From NCBI GenBank assembly GCA_963676655.2, contig CAXXKX010000003.1, positions 5,628,258-5,692,257 on the forward strand: 64,000 bases of DNA. The letters are read 5' to 3'. Both the position numbers and the translations under genes were made by a program. Position 1 is the first letter of the stretch, and each line of letters opens with the position of its first letter. The notes under the pieces were generated by a model. The model did not search any database. It worked only from the letters and a program-made list of their open reading frames with translations, and had not been told where the DNA came from. The stretch is from G963676655 sp963676655. GTDB lineage: Bacteria > Verrucomicrobiota > Lentisphaeria > Victivallales > Victivallaceae. This document shows, piece after piece, positions 45,119 through 52,827 of this stretch.

Positions 45119-46186
45119 ATGTCTGAAGAAAGTAATATAAGGAAAAGAAACGCGAAACAATATATCGCGATTTCACTCAGCGGTTTCGCGATGGGGGTGG
45201 CCAATGTCATTCCCGGGGTGTCCGGCGGCACAATGGCGTTTATTCTGGGGATTTATGAGGAGTTGATCGACTCGATCCGGCAGTTTGCCTCGCTCGACAC
45301 GTTTAAAATGGCGCTGAAATTTGATATCAAGGGATTGTTTACCAAATTGCCGTGGCCGTTTCTGCTGGCATTGGGAATCGGGGTGCTTGTGGCGTTTGCT
45401 TCGGTTGCCCGGTTGTTTACCTGGCTTTTGGATAAACATCCAAGTATGACCTACGCGTTTTTCTTCGGGCTGGTGCTGGCTTCGATCTTCACGGTTCTGA
45501 AAAAGGTAAAAAAATGGAACTATGCCACAATTTGCGCGTTGGTAATCGGGGCGGTTGCGACTTATTTTCTGGTTACCCTGGTGCCGGTAAAGACCCCGAA
45601 TACCTGGTGGTTCTCGCTGGTAAGCGGAATGATCGTCATTTGCGCGATGATCCTGCCGGGGATCTCCGGTTCTTTTCTGCTGCTGATCCTGCGGCAGTAT
45701 CGTTATGTCTGGGGAGCGGTCGGGGCTTTGACGTCCGGAAAAATCACTGTGGAATCGATTCTGACGGTGTTTTGGGTCGGGATCGGTTGTGCTGTCGGGC
45801 TTGGATCGTTTGTTCATCTTTTAAACTGGCTCTTCAAGAAATTTCATGATTTGACGGTGGCAACCCTGATCGGTTTTATGGTCGGTTCGATGTGGAAACT
45901 CTGGCCGTGGAAAGAAGTCATGCTGTACAGTGTCAAGACAAAAGAGCATCTTTTCGAGATAAATATGACGGAAGCCGGAAGCCGGATTGCGCTCAATACT
46001 TTTCGCGGGATGGAAGGGGCAAAAATAGTTCCGCTGGTCGAACGCAATGTCCGGCCGTTTTTCGATAACGCTTTTATCGGAGCCCTGGCCCTGGCGGTGG
46101 TTGGTTTTCTGATTGTTTACGCAATGGAATATGTGGCCGTTAAGATAGAGAAGGCGGAAAAAAATAAAATAACGGCGGCGGAATAA
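45119..46186 (+). CDS. DUF368 undecaprenyl-phosphate translocase-type protein
   Basis: The 355-aa protein has about nine membrane helices and the two DUF368 repeats: GVANVIPGVSGGTMAFILGIYEEL and CAMILPGISGSFLLLILRQY, with the PG(V/I)SG motif repeated as in an inverted-repeat transporter. DUF368 proteins (PopT group) recycle undecaprenyl phosphate across the inner membrane. It leads a tight set with lgt (2 bp gap) and rluD. AAGAAGGG lies 7 bp before the ATG. Confidence 0.92.
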   Translation: MSEESNIRKRNAKQYIAISLSGFAMGVANVIPGVSGGTMAFILGIYEELIDSIRQFASLDTFKMALKFDIKGLFTKLPWPFLLALGIGVLVAFASVARLFTWLLDKHPSMTYAFFFGLVLASIFTVLKKVKKWNYATICALVIGAVATYFLVTLVPVKTPNTWWFSLVSGMIVICAMILPGISGSFLLLILRQYRYVWGAVGALTSGKITVESILTVFWVGIGCAVGLGSFVHLLNWLFKKFHDLTVATLIGFMVGSMWKLWPWKEVMLYSVKTKEHLFEINMTEAGSRIALNTFRGMEGAKIVPLVERNVRPFFDNAFIGALALAVVGFLIVYAMEYVAVKIEKAEKNKITAAE

Positions 46187-46188
46187 TT

Positions 46189-47001
46189 ATGCATCAGATT
46201 TGTTTTGAAATAGGTTCGTTTTCGATTCGCTGGTACGGGGTTATGGCGGCTCTCGGATTTATGACGGCGATGTTTGTTTTCAGTTATCTGCGGGGGTACG
46301 GCGGTTTGAATTCCGATCAGACGGCCAACCTTTCTCTGCTGGCTATTTTCGGTGGCCTGCTCGGGGCCAGGATATTTTATGTGGTTCAGTTCTGGTCCAA
46401 ATTCAAGCATAATCTGTTTGAGATAATCCGGGTGGATCATGGCGGGCTGGTTTTTTACGGCGGTTTTCTGGTTGCGGCCGGTTTGTTTATCTGGTATTGC
46501 CGCAAACATAAACTGAATATGCTGGCGGTTCTCGATGTGGCAGCGCCCGCGGTCGCGGTCGGCCATGCTTTCGGGCGGGTTGGCTGCTTTCTGAACGGCT
46601 GCTGTTTCGGGCGACCGACGGATATGTGTCTTGCGGTTACTTATCCGCCGGGAGTTTTGCCGGAACGCTTTGACTTTGGTGTATCCCGGCATCCGGTGCA
46701 GTTGTACGAGACATTCGGCAATCTGGTGATATTCGGAATATTATTTTTCCTGGTCGGCAAACTGAAACGCGGCAGATTGACCGCGTTGTACCTGACGATG
46801 TACGGAGTTCTGCGGTTTGTCGATGAATGTTTCCGCGGCGACCATACCGATAAAATTTTAGACACGTTTACCCGGGCTCAGTTCATTGGTTTGTTCCTGA
46901 TCCCGCTAGGCATAATTCTCTATATAAAGTGTGCAAAGAATGAGCGACTCGAAAAAATTGAAACTGACAGTTCCGCCGGAACTGAAAAAGACCCGGCTTG
47001 A
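46189..47001 (+). CDS. lgt: Prolipoprotein diacylglyceryl transferase
   Basis: The 270-aa membrane enzyme transfers diacylglyceryl to the lipobox Cys of prolipoproteins. It has about seven helices, the GGLLGARIFYV segment, FYGGFLVAAG and the signature GRVGCFLNGCCFGRPT with the essential Arg and Asn. RHPVQLYE and a later GDHTDKILDTFTRAQ complete the family. Consistent with the several lipoproteins in the window. Its 3' end overlaps rluD by 62 bp. Confidence 0.95.
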   Translation: MHQICFEIGSFSIRWYGVMAALGFMTAMFVFSYLRGYGGLNSDQTANLSLLAIFGGLLGARIFYVVQFWSKFKHNLFEIIRVDHGGLVFYGGFLVAAGLFIWYCRKHKLNMLAVLDVAAPAVAVGHAFGRVGCFLNGCCFGRPTDMCLAVTYPPGVLPERFDFGVSRHPVQLYETFGNLVIFGILFFLVGKLKRGRLTALYLTMYGVLRFVDECFRGDHTDKILDTFTRAQFIGLFLIPLGIILYIKCAKNERLEKIETDSSAGTEKDPA

Positions 47002-47902
47002 TGCGTTTCTGGCCGAGGCCTGTCCTGATGATTCCCGTTCCCGTTACCAGAAGTTGATCAAAGACGGTCTGGTCAGGATCAACGGGGAAGTTTGTACTTC
47101 TCCGCGGACCAAAGTGGCGCAGGACGACATTATTGATGTTGAAGTTCCGCCGGTTCCGGTGATGGAGCTGGACGCTGAAGATATCGACCTTGAAATATTG
47201 TATGAAGACGATGTGATGATCGTGATCAATAAACCGCCGGATATGGTGGTGCATCCCGGGGCCGGTAATTTTACCGGAACAGTGGTCAACGCCTTGATCG
47301 GGCATCCCGGTTTTGAATGCGATCTGGAAGGCAGTGAAGGCCGTCCCGGCATTGTTCACCGTCTTGACAAGGATACGTCCGGCTGTCTGGTTGTGGCGAA
47401 GACGCCGCAGGCGCAATTCAAATTGTCGCGTTCGTTTGCCAATCGCCAGGTTGAAAAGACCTATGCCGCGCTGGTGCGGGGGCGTCCCGCACGTGAAAAG
47501 GAAAAACTGGTCAGTCTGATCGGGCGTCACCCCGTCGACCGTAAGAAGATGGCGATTGTCTCGCGCGGCGGCAAAGAGGCGGTGACGATCTATGAGCGGG
47601 TATGCAGCGGCAAAATGGATGACGGTACGCCGGTAAGTATGCTCAGTGTGCGAATTTTGACCGGCAGAACTCACCAGATCAGGGTGCATCTGGCATTTCG
47701 TAAACTGCCTATTCTTGGTGACATAGTCTACGGCAACAGCAAGACGGCGGCGATGGCGCCGCGGCAGATGCTGCATGCCTGGAAACTGAAAATTCCACAT
47801 CCGGATGACGGACGCATCATGGAATTCGAAGCGCCGCTGCCGGAGGATTTTGAAATGATCATGGGCCAGGTTTGGCCGGATGACGATGATGAATTAAAAT
47901 AA
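46940..47902 (+). CDS. rluD: RluA/RluD-family pseudouridine synthase
   Basis: The 320-aa protein has an N-terminal S4 RNA-binding domain (TRLDAFLAEACPDDSRSRYQKLI, VRINGEV) and a catalytic domain with GIVHRLDKDTSGCLVVAKT, which carries the catalytic Asp, and LTGRTHQIRVHLAF. It isomerises uridines of 23S rRNA, probably 1911/1915/1917. I chose ATG 46940; a GTG at 46931 is in frame. The long overlap with lgt suggests coupling or a shorter N-terminus, but the S4 domain needs this start. Confidence 0.92.
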   Translation: MSDSKKLKLTVPPELKKTRLDAFLAEACPDDSRSRYQKLIKDGLVRINGEVCTSPRTKVAQDDIIDVEVPPVPVMELDAEDIDLEILYEDDVMIVINKPPDMVVHPGAGNFTGTVVNALIGHPGFECDLEGSEGRPGIVHRLDKDTSGCLVVAKTPQAQFKLSRSFANRQVEKTYAALVRGRPAREKEKLVSLIGRHPVDRKKMAIVSRGGKEAVTIYERVCSGKMDDGTPVSMLSVRILTGRTHQIRVHLAFRKLPILGDIVYGNSKTAAMAPRQMLHAWKLKIPHPDDGRIMEFEAPLPEDFEMIMGQVWPDDDDELK

Positions 47903-47927
47903 TTCTTCACACTGAAAGGGGAAATCG

Positions 47928-48392
47928 ATGTGGGATGCAATCAAAATATTGGCCTGGTTTGCCGGTTTTCTGCTTGCCATTATATTGGTTAACTGGTTCA
48001 AGCACATTAAGGTAGAGCCTGATCCGTGGGCGGGGGAAGTAGATGAACAGGAAATTGAAGAAGACGGCAAAGCGATTTGCCTGAACTGTTCGCGTCCGAT
48101 AGACAATCCAAGTCAGCATTATTGCCCGAACTGTGGTAACATCACTGGGGAATACACCCGGTATATTCCGTTTGTCAATATTCGTTTTAATTGTTCGATT
48201 TTCGGGAACATCTGGCATTCCTTAAAAGATCCGGAAACGTCTTTTGCGAAAAAGTTTTTTAGTTTCATTTTAATTTTCTTACTGGCACCGGTTATGCTGC
48301 TGGTATTCGGGGTGATGAATTTGTGCGGATTATTCAGGAAAAATAATCAGGAACGCAGCAAAGACGATAGCTTCGATTCACGTCACTATTGA
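47928..48392 (+). CDS. Hypothetical zinc-ribbon membrane protein
   Basis: The 154-aa protein has one helix at the N-terminus (ILAWFAGFLLAIILVNWF), a zinc ribbon with CLNCSRPID and CPNCGNITG (two CXXC pairs), and a second helix near the C-terminus (FFSFILIFLLAPVMLLVFGV). The tail is hydrophilic. I recognise no named family. AAGGGG lies 8 bp before the ATG. It follows rluD by 25 bp and may belong to the same transcript. Confidence 0.75.
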   Translation: MWDAIKILAWFAGFLLAIILVNWFKHIKVEPDPWAGEVDEQEIEEDGKAICLNCSRPIDNPSQHYCPNCGNITGEYTRYIPFVNIRFNCSIFGNIWHSLKDPETSFAKKFFSFILIFLLAPVMLLVFGVMNLCGLFRKNNQERSKDDSFDSRHY

Positions 48393-48430
48393 GACGGTAC
48401 GGTTAAGTCACGATGATTCATATTATGTGA

Positions 48431-48457
48431 TTGGGAGCGCGTAGCTCCAGCTGCGCA
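48431..48457. repeat. GGGAGCGCG/CTCC dispersed repeat
   Basis: It reads TTGGGAGCGCGTAGCTCC, then AGCTGCGCA. It differs from the 17.1-kb copy at two positions. A plain gap, 48458-48605, follows. Confidence 0.7.
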
Positions 48458-48605
48458 TGGATGGACACGATAGATCTTTTTTCATTGCAATGAGCAGAAA
48501 AGCTTTATTCAGCATACCGGCTTGGCGCGTGTGCTGCAGTGGCCTGCGGCGCTCCAAAATCCGTAGCCATATCATGTAAAAACCCTATAACAGACTTTCA
48601 ACTTT

Positions 48606-48637
48606 GCCCTGCGTAATGTCCGCGCTCACTTCGTTGT
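48606..48637. repeat. GCCCTGC..AATG..CGCGCTCA dispersed repeat
   Basis: It starts GCCCTGCGTAATGTCCGCG and matches 45032-45063 with a few changes. Confidence 0.6.
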
Positions 48638-48668
48638 CAACCTTCAACTTTTAGCTAACATCATTAAT

Positions 48669-49799
48669 TTAAATGGATTCTGGTAGTTCCATGAAAAAAG
48701 TTGTTCCGGTCCAGTCATTACTTTCAACTTTTATTTTACCATGTAAATAGTTTTCCCCAAAAAGCTTCATACTGTATGTTCCAATTCCGCGTCCGGTGCC
48801 TTTGGTAGAGAACGAACGTTTGAATAATTGCAGCTTAATATCTTCCGGAATAACGCCCGGATTATTTACCGAAAATACCACTCCTTTCCCTGAAATAGTT
48901 GAACTGAGAGTTATTTTGTCACCGGGGGATGCCGCTTCCAGTGCATTTTTTGTCATATTCCCGATTACCCGGCGAACCAGGGCTGGATCGGTACAGACTT
49001 TTGTGTTTTCAGCGTGAGGTGAAGTTTCCAATATTTTATTTTGAGCGACCTGATGGGAGCTGTATAGTCTTATTACATCTTCCAACAGGCTGAGTGAATC
49101 AATTTCCTTAACATCAACTTGAAGAGTATGGTTTTCTGCATTTTTCAGTTGTCTTTGGGATTGAATTTCTTCAATCAGGTTTTGCGATGTTGTAAAAATC
49201 ATTTCTGAAATTTCTTCAGAGTCAGAGTTTTGAAGAGAATCTTTCAGCAGTTGGGATAACCCGAAAATGCCTCCGGCGCTGTTAAGGATATCATGGAAAA
49301 ATACTCTTTCCAGCACTTCCTGACGTTTTTCGCTGCTATTGTCCTGGAGGGTAATTATACTGTAACGTCTTGGCCCCATATCCAAAGGAATGGCCCACAC
49401 TTTCAAATCAATAGCTTCATTGTCCAATGTCAGTATTCTGCATTCCCCTTGTGCCATTTTGCCGTCAAGAGCATCTTTGGCAGAGTTGAATAATCCGCAA
49501 TACTTGCAGGAGCTTGTTTGTCCGCAGCCTTCGCTGCCTTGATGAATGGCATGATTGCAATGCAGTAATTCACCTGGTAATTTCCCCATCGCCTGACGGT
49601 AATCATTGATTCCGACAAAATTCAATAACCTCATATTGGCAAATATGGCTTCCCGGTTTTCATTAATGATCAAGAGCGTATCGGGAATCGAGTCTATTAA
49701 CTTTCGGACGAAATCTGAATTTGACAATAGTTTCATATCCTCTTCTTGCGGTGTTCCAATACTGAAGTGAAAGCATATTAATAAATCTTTTAGACTCAT
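48669..49799 (-). CDS. Orphan PAS-domain histidine kinase with Cys cluster
   Basis: The protein (376 aa from ATG 49799, supported by GAGG 9 bp upstream) has a PAS-like domain at about 30-150 (LIDSIPDTLLIINENREAIFANM). It contains a Cys-rich insert: HCNHAIHQGSEGCG then CKYCGLFNSAKDA, four Cys and a His that could hold a metal or cluster. The dimerisation region has FFHDILNSAGGIFGLSQLL with the candidate His. The ATPase domain has NMTKNALEAA, a VVFSVNNPGVI (N/G1-like) and TGRGIGTYSMKLFGENYL. It has no membrane helix. No response regulator is adjacent. Confidence 0.85.
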   Translation of the reverse strand: MSLKDLLICFHFSIGTPQEEDMKLLSNSDFVRKLIDSIPDTLLIINENREAIFANMRLLNFVGINDYRQAMGKLPGELLHCNHAIHQGSEGCGQTSSCKYCGLFNSAKDALDGKMAQGECRILTLDNEAIDLKVWAIPLDMGPRRYSIITLQDNSSEKRQEVLERVFFHDILNSAGGIFGLSQLLKDSLQNSDSEEISEMIFTTSQNLIEEIQSQRQLKNAENHTLQVDVKEIDSLSLLEDVIRLYSSHQVAQNKILETSPHAENTKVCTDPALVRRVIGNMTKNALEAASPGDKITLSSTISGKGVVFSVNNPGVIPEDIKLQLFKRSFSTKGTGRGIGTYSMKLFGENYLHGKIKVESNDWTGTTFFMELPESI

Positions 49800-50088
49800 A
49801 ATGCGTATCCTCATAATGAAATTACAAATATGGGAAAATAGCTACCTCATTTTCAATATACTGTATGAATCATCCTTTTGCAATAAACTTTTTGTTTCCG
49901 CAGTTTCTTGTGCTTATACCATAAAAAACATCACTTAGTTTTATGAAATCATATAACAGGTTGAATACTAGTTCATTATCCTCGGTATTCTTTGTTTTTG
50001 CAGAGATTCTGTTTTGAGTTTCATTACTGCCGGTTTTCCATTCCTGGAAATTTTATTGAAATTTTATGATTTTTTTAAGAAAAAGGGG

Positions 50089-50116
50089 TTGACTTTGGAA
50101 TATTATGGACTATAAT
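50089..50116 (+). promoter_or_regulatory. mraZ sigma-70 promoter
   Basis: TTGACT (50089-50094) and a perfect TATAAT (50111-50116) with a 16-bp spacer. The -10 overlaps the MraZ-type box array. Confidence 0.8.
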
Positions 50117-50135
50117 GGAATTAAATGGAATGGAG
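50096..50135 (+). promoter_or_regulatory. MraZ-type operator: TGGA(A/C) boxes at 10-bp spacing
   Basis: TGGAA, TGGAC, TGGAA and TGGAA begin at 50096, 50106, 50116 and 50126, each exactly 10 bp apart, with a fifth TGGAG at 50131. Known MraZ proteins bind direct repeats of TGGGN spaced by 5 bp. The array overlaps the spacer, -10 element and transcription start, so binding would block the promoter. The last box also serves as the ribosome site. Confidence 0.75.
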
Positions 50136-50143
50136 TTTTCAGC

Positions 50144-50641
50144 ATGCTGGCATTTTGCGGACAAGACCCCTGTTCGGTAGACGCAAACGGGCGGATCAAA
50201 TTGAGCCCCCGGGTTATGAGTGATTTCCAGGAACGTTGTTCCGGTGAGATCGTGATGCACTGTTTACCGGAAAAAGCGATAGCGCTTTACCCGGAAGAGG
50301 TCTACCTGAAAATGCGTGAGGAAGTAACCAATCCGGCCTCGAAAGCGGCGGCCAATATGGCTCACCGCAAGACGATGCGGCGTTTCGGTTCGATGAGCCG
50401 TTCGGAAAAGATCTCGGCGCAGGGCAGGGTAACACTGCCGGCGATGTTTCGGGAATATGCCGGGTTGGCTCCCGGGGGAGACGCGATTGTTGTCGGAGTC
50501 GAGATCGGGGTTGAAATCTGGAATGTCGAACGCTGGCAGGCGGAAATCCTGAATATAGACGAGCATGTCAACGAAAAGGGTGCTCGTCAGATGATAAATG
50601 ATTTGGAGATTGAAACTGAGGAGACAATCGACCGTGACTGA
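50144..50641 (+). CDS. mraZ: MraZ-type transcriptional regulator
   Basis: The 165-aa protein has two AbrB/SpoVT-like repeats: DANGRIKLSPRVMSDF at about 15 and SAQGRVTLPAMFREYAGL at about 93. It includes the R-F-GSMSR linker and ALYPEEVYLKM. This is the MraZ arrangement (double SpoVT-AbrB, ring-forming). I chose ATG 50144 because the promoter -10 ends at 50116 and GGAG lies 8 bp upstream; an earlier ATG at 50105 is inside the promoter. Unusually, rsmH/ftsL and the rest of the division cluster do not follow. Confidence 0.88.
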   Translation: MLAFCGQDPCSVDANGRIKLSPRVMSDFQERCSGEIVMHCLPEKAIALYPEEVYLKMREEVTNPASKAAANMAHRKTMRRFGSMSRSEKISAQGRVTLPAMFREYAGLAPGGDAIVVGVEIGVEIWNVERWQAEILNIDEHVNEKGARQMINDLEIETEETIDRD

Positions 50642-50692
50642 GGAACGGGATATTGTCTGAATAAATAAGAAACTTAACCAGGAGGATGCAGA

Positions 50693-50962
50693 ATGAAGCA
50701 CGACTTGAGAAAGAGTAAAAGATTTGTAGTGTTCGCCATGTTGGCAGCGGTATCCTTTCTGTTACTGGGAGCCGGCGGGCTCTCGCAATACAATAAAAAG
50801 ATCATGCGCCACTCGGAAGAGGAAAGCAGGATCAGGCTTCTGGCGGAAACGATTGCCATGCAGTCGCCGGAAGCGGTGCGGGAAAAATGGTGTGAACTGG
50901 CGCGTAAGTCGCCGCGTGATTTTCTCCGCATGACCTGCGATGATTTAGGTCCGCTTAAATAA
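50693..50962 (+). CDS. Hypothetical small single-helix membrane protein
   Basis: The 89-aa protein has a basic N-terminus, one membrane helix (VFAMLAAVSFLLLGAGGL) and a helical soluble tail (EEESRIRLLAETIAM, SPEAVREKWCELARK). Family unknown. AGGAGG lies 7 bp before the ATG, so translation is well supported. It is 51 bp downstream of mraZ, the place where rsmH and ftsL are usually found, and its topology is like that of FtsL/FtsB, but sequence gives no support for that identity. Confidence 0.7.
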   Translation: MKHDLRKSKRFVVFAMLAAVSFLLLGAGGLSQYNKKIMRHSEEESRIRLLAETIAMQSPEAVREKWCELARKSPRDFLRMTCDDLGPLK

Positions 50963-51000
50963 TCGCTTGAAACAGCCCCCCTCATTTTTTTCTTTTAAAG

Positions 51001-51037
51001 GGCGCGGATATCAAAAGTATCCGCGTCCTTGTTTTTT
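51001..51037 (+). terminator. Rho-independent terminator after the mraZ operon
   Basis: Arms GGCGCGGATA and TATCCGCGTC (10 bp, one G-T) with a 7-nt loop, then CTTGTTTTTTGC. Confidence 0.85.
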
Positions 51038-51278
51038 GCAGCGCTAATGATAGATGTTTCCTAGGATTCTTTATCCTTCTCTTAGCCATGATTCAATTTG
51101 ACTGTCGGGTTGCATTGTTTTAAATTGTTTATTTCAATGTTTTTATGACTTTTAAATAAAGTAAGTGATGCTTTTTTATCATTATGAAATGATGTTAAAT
51201 TTAAAAGTAGATGCAACTTCTTTACTTTTATTTGCCGGTTTTGAATCATCCGTGCATCCTGTTTTTTTGCCGAAATTC

Positions 51279-51307
51279 TTGACAGGAGCATTAAGCGGTA
51301 ATATAAT
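51279..51307 (+). promoter_or_regulatory. Consensus sigma-70 promoter
   Basis: A perfect TTGACA (51279-51284), 17-bp spacer and perfect TATAAT (51302-51307). It should drive the secreted-protein gene at 51402 with a leader of about 88 nt. Confidence 0.85.
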
Positions 51308-51401
51308 AGTTCTATTATTAAGGAATCAAAAAAAATGTCTTTTTTGTTATTAGGATATTTTGTTTTGATCCGCTTACAATGAACTCATAAAGGAGAAAAC
51401 A

Positions 51402-51890
51402 ATGATCAAGTCAACTGGAATCATGTTGTTTGCCGCAGCGTTCGGTATTACTGCCTATGCTGCTGAAATTCCAACAATGAAAGACGGAAAACTAAAGCTG
51501 GAAGCCGAAAAAGGCAAGATATCCGGGCCGATGAAGGTCAAGGATGACAAGGCAGCTTCTGCCGGTAAATCGGTGGTATCCGCCAAGGGCGGGGCTCTGG
51601 AATATGAATTTATGGTTGATGAGGCCGGGGAATACGTGATTTGGGGCAGGGTGATCGGCCCGGACGGAACTAAGGACTCATTCTTTGTCAGCATCAACGG
51701 CGGACCTCAGCTTATCTGGGATATTGGCGGTAAACAATATGGCTGGCGTCAGATGAAAGGACGTAAGAAGCCATCTAAGCATAAACTGCAAAAAGGCAAA
51801 AATACCTTGAAACTGAGCTATCGGGAACCGGAAGCGGTAATCGATGAAATCTTTATAGCCAAACCCGGCGTCAAACCGCCGAAAAAATAA
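51402..51890 (+). CDS. Secreted CBM-like beta-sandwich protein
   Basis: The 162-aa protein has a signal peptide (LFAAAFGITAYAA) and one compact domain. Blocks LKLEAEKGKISGPMKVKDD, ALEYEFMVDEAGEYVIWGRV, SFFVSINGG and LKLSYREPEAVIDEIFIAK fit carbohydrate-binding modules of the CBM6/35-like fold, with typical Tyr/Trp residues for ligand stacking. There is no catalytic domain. GGAG lies 9 bp before the ATG, and the promoter upstream is perfect, so it may be highly expressed. Role is probably glycan or cell-surface binding. Confidence 0.75.
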   Translation: MIKSTGIMLFAAAFGITAYAAEIPTMKDGKLKLEAEKGKISGPMKVKDDKAASAGKSVVSAKGGALEYEFMVDEAGEYVIWGRVIGPDGTKDSFFVSINGGPQLIWDIGGKQYGWRQMKGRKKPSKHKLQKGKNTLKLSYREPEAVIDEIFIAKPGVKPPKK

Positions 51891-52000
51891 TCTGTAAAGC
51901 TTAAAGTTGAAGGCTTAAGGTTGAAAGTGTAACGCAAAGCCTGGAAAGATTGAATCAGGAAGTTACAATAATATCCCGCTCGGGTTTATCTGACTTAGAA

Positions 52001-52043
52001 GAGCCTCGTGTCAATTTGTCTGGACACGGGGCTCTAATTTTTT
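52001..52043 (+). terminator. Terminator that overlaps the pssA 3' end
   Basis: Arms GAGCCTCGTGTC (52001-52012) and GACACGGGGCTC (52023-52034), one T-G pair, 10-nt loop, then TAATTTTTT. It stops the plus-strand gene. The stop codon and last seven codons of the convergent pssA lie in the second arm and loop. Confidence 0.85.
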
Positions 52044-52817
52044 AAAGACGGCGACTATCGGGCCAGAGAAAATATACAAATTGACAATTACCACAATTGC
52101 TTTTACCTGGAAGATGACGCCCAGGATCAGAATGGTCAGCAGCAGGATCAGGCTGCGTGGATTGCGGCGTACCGACTGCAGCCAGCGTCCAACATGCGGG
52201 TAGGAGATATTACTGACCATCAGCAGTCCGAGAATGGCCGCGTATACAGGCAGTATCCAAGCCAGCGGCTGCAGGTTACCTTTATAGATGGTGCTGTAAA
52301 AAATTACCGCAGAACAGATACCGGAAGCAGCGCCGGGAGAGGGGAGCCCACTGAATTTGTCGCCGCTTTTCTTTTCCAGCATGGCGTGGACGTTATACGT
52401 GGCCAGTCGCAAGGCGGCGCAGCCCATGTAAACCGCGCAGAGCGCCCAGACGATCAGGTATTGGGACTGGCGCATCTCTTTAATACCATGAGCCATGACT
52501 GCCACCATGACTGCCGGCGCAACCCCGAATGTAACCATGTCGGCCAGTGAGTCCATTTGCAGGCCGTGCATACTGGCGGCATTGAATATGCGGGCGGCGA
52601 AACCGTCAAGGGCATCGAAAACCATTGCGAAAAGAATAATCCAGGCGCAGACGGCAAAAACATCCAGTTTATCGCTTTGTTTAAACTCCAGATAGGCGTG
52701 CAGGGAATAAAGGATGGCCCCGAAGCCGCAAAGCGAGTTGCACAGTGTCAGTGTGTTGGGAATATATTTGAACCAGCGGTTGCGCTTGATGAATTCCTTA
52801 AAACGGTTTCTTAACAT
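52011..52817 (-). CDS. pssA: CDP-diacylglycerol-serine O-phosphatidyltransferase
   Basis: The 268-aa membrane protein has about seven helices and the CDP-alcohol phosphotransferase motif DALDGFAARIFNAASMHGLQMDSLADMV (key D-G-A-R-G-D-D residues). It also has NTLTLCNSLCGFGAILY near the N-terminus and FSGLPSPGAASG, both typical of the PssA branch. It makes phosphatidylserine from CDP-diacylglycerol. It is 10 bp after psd, so both form a phosphatidylethanolamine operon. Confidence 0.94.
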   Translation of the reverse strand: MLRNRFKEFIKRNRWFKYIPNTLTLCNSLCGFGAILYSLHAYLEFKQSDKLDVFAVCAWIILFAMVFDALDGFAARIFNAASMHGLQMDSLADMVTFGVAPAVMVAVMAHGIKEMRQSQYLIVWALCAVYMGCAALRLATYNVHAMLEKKSGDKFSGLPSPGAASGICSAVIFYSTIYKGNLQPLAWILPVYAAILGLLMVSNISYPHVGRWLQSVRRNPRSLILLLTILILGVIFQVKAIVVIVNLYIFSGPIVAVFKKLEPRVQTN

Positions 52818-52827
52818 GTGAGTTGCC

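Larger units (their letters stand above)
49800..50143. other. Gap before mraZ
   Basis: It holds divergent promoter regions. The plus-strand promoter and repeats before mraZ (50089-50135) are described separately. From 49820 to 50080 I see only AT-rich sequence. Confidence 0.5.
50963..51401. other. Gap with terminator and strong promoter
   Basis: It holds the 51001-51037 terminator and the 51279-51307 promoter. Between them no supported gene; two AT-rich frames (51082-51291 minus, 51165-51353 plus) lack ribosome sites, and the plus one overlaps the promoter. Confidence 0.5.

Noticed and set aside
45173..45817. Minus-strand frame opposite the DUF368 gene
   Set aside because: Shadow of a GC-rich membrane-protein gene; composition is implausible for a protein.
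46883..47800. Long minus-strand frame opposite rluD
   Set aside because: Antisense shadow of rluD, rich in Arg/His with no family or ribosome site.
50105..50143. Longer mraZ start at 50105
   Set aside because: It would begin upstream of the TATAAT element of the promoter.
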